This document shows, one piece after another, positions 59,788 through 64,000 of a stretch of 64,000 nucleotides of DNA (position 1 is the stretch's first letter; each line of letters starts with the position of its first letter). Below the pieces are notes generated by a model. It was not told where the DNA came from and did not search any database. It saw only the letters and a list, made by a program, of their open reading frames with translations. The position numbers were made by a program, and so were the translations under genes. Source of the stretch: CATQHS01 sp963422655 (lineage in GTDB: Bacteria; Actinomycetota; Acidimicrobiia; Acidimicrobiales; Aldehydirespiratoraceae); the NCBI GenBank assembly GCA_963422655.1, contig OY730440.1:1612001-1676000 (forward strand), given 5' to 3'.

Positions 59788-60984
59788 CTATTTCAGGGAG
59801 GTGAGCGAACCGCCGGCCTCCAAGCCGGCCCGGGTCAGACGGACGAGGTCTCTTTGTACGATGCTTCCTCCGATGCGGTGCAGTCGGCTCTGAACCGAGT
59901 CGACGAGTCTTCCTGCCTTGGCGGCGTCGGTACCGCTGAGACGGATCGCTTCGATCAGGGGCCGGACCACAAGACGGAACGTGTCGGCGTTCTCGGTGCC
60001 GACCCCGGTGTGGGCGGTCGAAACCCCTGAGAAGAAGACGGAAGCCTCGGGATGGTCCGGGCAACGGGTATAGACGAGAGCGGCGTGAAGGTCCAGAAAG
60101 CCGCAGGTGTGGCGCTCGCTACGGATGGCAAAGGCATCGGCCAGGCTCTCCCAACGGTTGCCGACGTCGGCACCGGCCAGCTCCAGTCGCCACAGCATCG
60201 AAGCCAGATCACAAAGCTCGAATGCCGTGCTCGCAGCCGGCTCGAGATCGTCATGAATGACGAGAACCTCATCGAAGTGGTGAGCTGCCATCAGGCGCAG
60301 AGCGAGATGCCACCAGATGTGCATCGAGAAAGTGGGCTGGTGGCTCCAAGTCGGTTGTCGGCTCCGCAACAGATCAAGAGCTGCCAAGTGGTCGCCGGTG
60401 CTCTCGTATACGTGAGCGAGGGCATGGAGAGCCCACAGATCGAGCGGATCGTGATCGAGCGCGAGCCAACCGAACCTCTCGGCTTCCCGGCAACGACCGG
60501 CCTCCTCCAGGGCGAAGGAGTGCTGGCCCAGCACGAATCCCCAGCCTTGGTCACCCTCGGACCATGACCCGACGGCTTCGCTGGAGGCTCGCAGCCGGCG
60601 CTTGTCGTCACCGGTGTGCAGGTACACGTCGTGAGCCAACCGGACCGCGGCCAGGTCATGGGTCCCTCGGGCCAGGATCTCCCACCGTTCGCCCGCTTCG
60701 GTGAGCTCACCAGCGGCGAAAGCCGTCACCGCGGCCAGATGGCCGCGTTCTCGCCGGCCCTGAGCCCGTTCACCGGCCCGAGTCAGATCCGCGCCGACCG
60801 CTGGCGATCCGGGTGGCGCACCACCGAGCAACCGGTAGGCAGCGCAGAAGATGGAGCCGAGAGCGAAGGACGCGTCATTCTTGTTGGGTTCAGCCAACCG
60901 CTCGAACGCATCCCCACAGAAGTGGAGCATGTCAGTCCAGGCGTCATTCCATGCCTCGACCGACGTTGCACGGTCGGCGGCCAC
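59788..60984 (-). CDS. Tetratricopeptide-repeat protein 38 (TTC38)-like
   Basis: A 398-residue all-helical protein of the TTC38 family. Helix pairs such as FALEEAGRCREAERFGWLAL, DLWALHALAHVYESTGDHLA and MHIWWHLALRLMAAHHFDEV match the family's repeats. No signal peptide. GTG 60984 is the first standard start, but family-like sequence (SDAWGEPV) continues 13 codons upstream to a stop at 61024-61026, where only CTG or ATC codons could start; so the true start is unsure. Function unknown in bacteria. Confidence 0.78.
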   Translation of the reverse strand: MAADRATSVEAWNDAWTDMLHFCGDAFERLAEPNKNDASFALGSIFCAAYRLLGGAPPGSPAVGADLTRAGERAQGRRERGHLAAVTAFAAGELTEAGERWEILARGTHDLAAVRLAHDVYLHTGDDKRRLRASSEAVGSWSEGDQGWGFVLGQHSFALEEAGRCREAERFGWLALDHDPLDLWALHALAHVYESTGDHLAALDLLRSRQPTWSHQPTFSMHIWWHLALRLMAAHHFDEVLVIHDDLEPAASTAFELCDLASMLWRLELAGADVGNRWESLADAFAIRSERHTCGFLDLHAALVYTRCPDHPEASVFFSGVSTAHTGVGTENADTFRLVVRPLIEAIRLSGTDAAKAGRLVDSVQSRLHRIGGSIVQRDLVRLTRAGLEAGGSLTSLK

Positions 60985-61118
60985 CGGTTCACCCCACGCG
61001 TCGGACAGGATCAGAGTGATGCCTCAGGATATCTATCGCGCCACACTCGAACGACTCTGGATGGTCGAATCGGACCCGACACGGCCTGATCGGGTTTGGC
61101 CACTAGGGTTCGAGATCG

Positions 61119-62081
61119 ATGGTGCGTCGTTCCGGGCTCGGTGACTCGCTTCGTTCCGCGATTGTCAACTTCTCCCTGCGGATCTGGGCTCTGCGCCTTG
61201 CGGCTTGGAGTCTGGCCCGGGTCATCGATGGGGCCGCTTGGGTCGGGTCTCGGGTCTCATCTCGGGTGGCCCACGGACTGGCCACGGTCGGTGGCAACCT
61301 GCAATGGGCGATACGACCGAAACGGCGGCGCCTGTTCGCGGCCAACTTGTGCCACGTAACCGAGACGAGCACCTCCGACCGGCAGGTTCGACGGTTGGTG
61401 CGCAAGGTGATGCTCAACGAGTCCCACGCCGCCGCCGACCTTCTGTGGGCTCTGGGCAAACCCGACGAGTTTCTCGACACCGTCACCTACGAGGGCATCG
61501 AGCATGCTCAAGCCGCCGCCGCCGAAGGCCGCGGGGTGATCCTGGCCGGTACTCACCTGGGAGGGTGGGAGGTAGCCACGGCTGTTCCGGGCGCGATGCT
61601 GTCGGTGCCTACCAGCGTCATCGTGGCCGACAACTGGTTGGCCTGGGCCATCGAACATGCCCGGGTGGCAGCCGGTTTGCGAGTCATGTATCCCGAAATG
61701 GCCGCACTTCGAGGGGTTCGACGGCTGCAAGCCGGTGAGGCGGTGCTGCTGTTGGGCGACAATAGCCAGTACGCCAAGCACACCCACCGAGTCCGGTTCT
61801 TGGACGCCGAAGCCGAGATGGCGGCCGGGGTGGTGGCATTGGCTCGGTTGGCCGGATCTCCGATCGTGTCCTTCACGGTCCTGCCTTCAGGCCCTCGGCG
61901 CTGGCGGGCCGTGGTCGACCCCCCCATCGATCCGCCCCATCTCGGGTCGGGTCGGGCCGGTGAGCAGCCCGTCCTGCAGGTGCTCGTCGACCGGTGGTCG
62001 GAGGCGATCAAGGCCAACCCCGACCACTGGGCGCTCTCGCAACCAGTCATCTGGGCCGAGCCGGGAGACGACCCGGGGTGA
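61119..62081 (+). CDS. Lysophospholipid acyltransferase (HtrB/LpxL or PatA-like)
   Basis: A 320-residue membrane-associated acyltransferase. The GTHLGGWEV block carries the H(x4)D/E catalytic motif, with the upstream ADLLWALGKPDEFL helix and the LLGDNSQYAKHTHRVRF segment typical of the LpxL/PatA group. Actinobacterial relatives acylate phosphatidylinositol mannosides, and the PAP2 and flippase-like genes that follow with 4-nt overlaps support a membrane-lipid role. The precise acceptor is inferred only. Confidence 0.83.
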   Translation: MVRRSGLGDSLRSAIVNFSLRIWALRLAAWSLARVIDGAAWVGSRVSSRVAHGLATVGGNLQWAIRPKRRRLFAANLCHVTETSTSDRQVRRLVRKVMLNESHAAADLLWALGKPDEFLDTVTYEGIEHAQAAAAEGRGVILAGTHLGGWEVATAVPGAMLSVPTSVIVADNWLAWAIEHARVAAGLRVMYPEMAALRGVRRLQAGEAVLLLGDNSQYAKHTHRVRFLDAEAEMAAGVVALARLAGSPIVSFTVLPSGPRRWRAVVDPPIDPPHLGSGRAGEQPVLQVLVDRWSEAIKANPDHWALSQPVIWAEPGDDPG

Positions 62082-62737
62082 GCCTCGGACAGGAGCTGAC
62101 CATAGGAGCGGCCTGCTTGATCGGTTACTACGGGGTGCGGCACCGGGTATGGACCGACCGCGGCCGGCGCCGAGCGGCCCGCAATGCAGGCCGGATCGTG
62201 GCCATCGAGGACCGGCTCGGGCTGCGGGTCGAAGCGGTGGTCCAGAAGAAGGCCATGCGGAGCCCTCGGCTGGTCGACATCTTGAACCTGAGCTACGCAG
62301 CCGGCAACCTCGGTCTCAGCGTGGGTTGGCTCATCGCGCTTCATGCTCGCCGTAAACCCGTTTTTGCTCGGGAGAGGCGGGCGGCAGCGGCCGCATTCAT
62401 CGGCGCTCTGCCGGTCTTTTGGGCCTTTCCCGCGGCCCCGCCCCGTAGCCGCGACGATCACGTGGATACCCTGCTCGACCGCGGTATCGACTTGGAGAAC
62501 CCGGGTCTGGTTCGCCTCTACAACCCGATCGCGGCCATGCCCAGCCATCACGTGGCCTTTGCGGTGGTGACCGGGTTCGGGATGGCCGCCTCGGCCCGGA
62601 GCCCGGTGTCCCGTCTGAGCTGGAGCCTCTACCCGGCCGCAGTGGCGGTTGTGGTGGTGGCCACCGGCAACCACTACGTCCTCGATGTCATCGCCGGCGC
62701 CATCTTGGGGGTCGCGGCCCGGATCGTGACTCGATGA
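62078..62737 (+). CDS. PAP2-superfamily membrane protein (inositol-phosphorylceramide-synthase-like)
   Basis: A 219-residue membrane protein. The PSHHVAFAVV and GNHYVLDVIAGAIL motifs are the two conserved His-containing parts of the PAP2_3/inositolphosphorylceramide-synthase-like branch. GTG 62078 overlaps the acyltransferase stop as GTGA. It probably transfers or removes a phosphoryl-head group in a membrane lipid. The middle of a three-gene operon. Confidence 0.83.
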   Translation: MSLGQELTIGAACLIGYYGVRHRVWTDRGRRRAARNAGRIVAIEDRLGLRVEAVVQKKAMRSPRLVDILNLSYAAGNLGLSVGWLIALHARRKPVFARERRAAAAAFIGALPVFWAFPAAPPRSRDDHVDTLLDRGIDLENPGLVRLYNPIAAMPSHHVAFAVVTGFGMAASARSPVSRLSWSLYPAAVAVVVVATGNHYVLDVIAGAILGVAARIVTR

Positions 62738-63885
62738 CCAGCTCCGGCCCGACCCCGGAGCCGGTGCGCCGCGGGTCAGAACCACGCCGGGCGAAGAGGT
62801 CGGCGACGGAACCGAAGGATCCGGCATCCCAGTCGGAGGAAGCCAAAGGGAGAATGGAGATACTTCGGGTCCTCCGTCCGGCCCAGTTGGTATTGACTGC
62901 CGCCGGTGCCGCGGCTGTAACGGTAGTGCTGGTGGTGGCCATCGGACGGCTGGCCGGTTTCGCCCATCTGGGCAACACTCTGAACGGAGCCGTATGGGGT
63001 TGGCTGGGGTTGTGCGCAGTGGGTCAAGTCGGGGTGTTCGTCGGCTATGCCGGTGCCTTTCGGGCCGCGGTGGTGATCGACGGCGGTCCCGCGACGGGAA
63101 CCTGGTTCTCCTTGCGGGTGGCTTTGGCCGGGTTCGGTCTCACCCAACTGGTCGCCGCGGGCGGGGCAGCCGGGATGGCGTTCACGTTTTGGGTGCTGCG
63201 CCGGCTCGGGTTCGTTCGAAGAGACGCTTTGGTCCTGCTGATCGCGCTGAACACAGCGGTGTACCTGGTGTTCGGCGGGCTGGGATGGCTGGGGGCGGTG
63301 GCCGGACTGCTGGATTCGACGGTCCCGTTGGGCATGGCCGCAGGTTGGGGCGCCGGTTTCCTGCTCGTCGTCGCTCTGGCTCGGTGGTTCACCCAGCCTC
63401 GACGGGCCGGTTCATGGATGGTCGACGGCGGATCGCGGCTCCGTCGCGCCCTGGTCGTGGGCGTGACATCTGCGTACTGGGTGCGCCAGGCCGTTCCGTC
63501 CACCGACGGACAGCGCCTTCTGGCTTGGAGTCTGATGTACTGGCTGGGGGATCTGGTCAGCCTGTGGGCGGCGCTGCGGTCTTTCGGTGTAACCCTGTCG
63601 GTGCCGGCTGTGATGCTGGCCTACTGCACCGGCTACTTGGCCCAGTCGGTTCCTATCCCCCTGATCGCCACCGGCGGAGTGGACGCTGCTACCACTTTCA
63701 CTCTGACCGCGGTGGGGGTGCCGATCGAGGTCGCCCTGCTAGGGGTGGTCGCTCACCGAGTGTTCGCCTTCTGGTTACCGGTGATCCCCGGGGCATGGTC
63801 GGCTACCGTGTTGGTACGCGACGTGCGGCCTCTCAACGAGCAAAGGGGTCGGCTGCTCCAGACCGTTCTCGGGGCGAGAAAGTGA
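62734..63885 (+). CDS. UPF0104 / LPG-synthase TM-region-like membrane protein
   Basis: A 383-residue polytopic protein with about eight spans after a basic, disordered head of 45 residues. AGFGLTQLVAAGGAAGMAFT, LMYWLGDLVSLWAALRSFG and GYLAQSVPIPLIATGGVDAAT match the UPF0104 (MprF-flippase-like) family. Likely a lipid flippase or glycolipid exporter. ATG 62734 overlaps the PAP2 stop. Its last 53 bp overlap the convergent cytochrome P450 gene. Confidence 0.83.
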   Translation: MTSSGPTPEPVRRGSEPRRAKRSATEPKDPASQSEEAKGRMEILRVLRPAQLVLTAAGAAAVTVVLVVAIGRLAGFAHLGNTLNGAVWGWLGLCAVGQVGVFVGYAGAFRAAVVIDGGPATGTWFSLRVALAGFGLTQLVAAGGAAGMAFTFWVLRRLGFVRRDALVLLIALNTAVYLVFGGLGWLGAVAGLLDSTVPLGMAAGWGAGFLLVVALARWFTQPRRAGSWMVDGGSRLRRALVVGVTSAYWVRQAVPSTDGQRLLAWSLMYWLGDLVSLWAALRSFGVTLSVPAVMLAYCTGYLAQSVPIPLIATGGVDAATTFTLTAVGVPIEVALLGVVAHRVFAFWLPVIPGAWSATVLVRDVRPLNEQRGRLLQTVLGARK

Positions 63886-64000
63886 CCGGCATCGACACCA
63901 CGCCGGTCATCAACAAGTTGCCCGGGTAAGGTTGGAATCCTTCCGGGTCGAGTTCGTAGTCGCCGATCCGGGCCAGCACGTCGCGTAACATGATCTCGGA
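63833..64000 (-). CDS. Cytochrome P450, C-terminal fragment cut by window edge
   Basis: Reading leftward from 64000 the frame gives EIMLRDVLARIGDYELDPEG, then a stretch ending in GVVSMPVTFSPRERSG, stopping at TGA 63833-63835. This is the typical end of bacterial cytochromes P450 after the haem-binding loop, which lies outside the window. It overlaps the 3' end of the UPF0104 gene by 53 bp on the opposite strand. The substrate cannot be told. Confidence 0.8.
   Translation of the reverse strand, partial: SEIMLRDVLARIGDYELDPEGFQPYPGNLLMTGVVSMPVTFSPRERSGAADPFAR

Noticed and set aside
1..64000. CRISPR arrays, insertion sequences, prophage or rRNA genes
   Set aside because: No spaced repeat array, transposase, integrase, phage structural gene or rRNA segment could be found on either strand.

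Overview
The window is 64 kb of a high-G+C actinobacterial chromosome. The clearest marker is a mycothiol ligase gene (mshC) directly downstream of cysS. GTG starts and 4-nt stop/start overlaps are common. The gene mix (several Rieske oxygenases, xanthine-dehydrogenase-type molybdenum hydroxylases, BMP-family importers, an SDR and a 3-hydroxyacyl-CoA dehydrogenase) would fit an Acidimicrobiia-like genome, but that placement is an inference. Both ends cut genes: a zinc alcohol dehydrogenase at the left and the C-terminus of a cytochrome P450 at the right.

Layout. (1) 1-4.4 kb: alcohol dehydrogenase, metal-dependent deaminase-like amidohydrolase, aldehyde dehydrogenase and acetamidase/formamidase. 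(2) 4.4-5.9 kb: a class II Fic protein with three repeated boxes upstream. (3) 6-15.3 kb: a tight six-gene minus-strand operon (two Rieske alpha subunits, one beta subunit, a class I aldolase, DUF1989, a 101-aa protein), divergent from an amidase, PrxQ/Bcp, a CitE-like lyase and a third Rieske oxygenase. (4) 15.4-18 kb: an HTH protein/TIGR04255 pair and a DUF418 membrane protein. (5) 18-34 kb: a mirror-image island in which two complete BMP-type ABC importers point inward and flank a flavin reductase, a CoxM/S/L-type hydroxylase and a 2-oxoglutarate/Fe(II)-type oxygenase. (6) 34-43 kb: enoyl-CoA hydratase, NDP-forming acyl-CoA synthetase, a second molybdenum hydroxylase whose molybdenum and FAD subunits are fused, and an N-acyl-D-amino-acid deacylase-like protein. 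(7) 42.9-47 kb: a partly low-G+C accessory stretch with an OLD-like ATPase and decayed PIN-like, AlbA_2 and VapBC genes around an intact msrA. (8) 47-64 kb: mostly core functions (SDR, MBL hydrolase, 3-hydroxyacyl-CoA dehydrogenase, HAD phosphatase, beta-propeller protein, cysS, mshC, flavin oxidoreductase, tRNA-Arg, DUF4143 ATPase, DUF4349 lipoprotein, TTC38-like protein, and a three-gene membrane-lipid operon).

How it may work together: the first 43 kb read as a catabolic region for organic nitrogen or heterocyclic compounds. Nucleoside/purine-type importers bring substrate in. Molybdenum hydroxylases and Rieske or 2OG oxygenases oxidise it. Amidohydrolases and amidases open C-N bonds. Aldehyde dehydrogenase, CoA ligase, hydratase and lyase pass carbon to central metabolism. 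The actual substrate cannot be read from the sequence. No dedicated oxygenase reductase, no molybdenum-cofactor insertion gene and no classical catabolic regulator is visible. Three genes of this region carry single-base frameshifts whose correction restores a normal protein, so either sequence error or recent decay must be considered.
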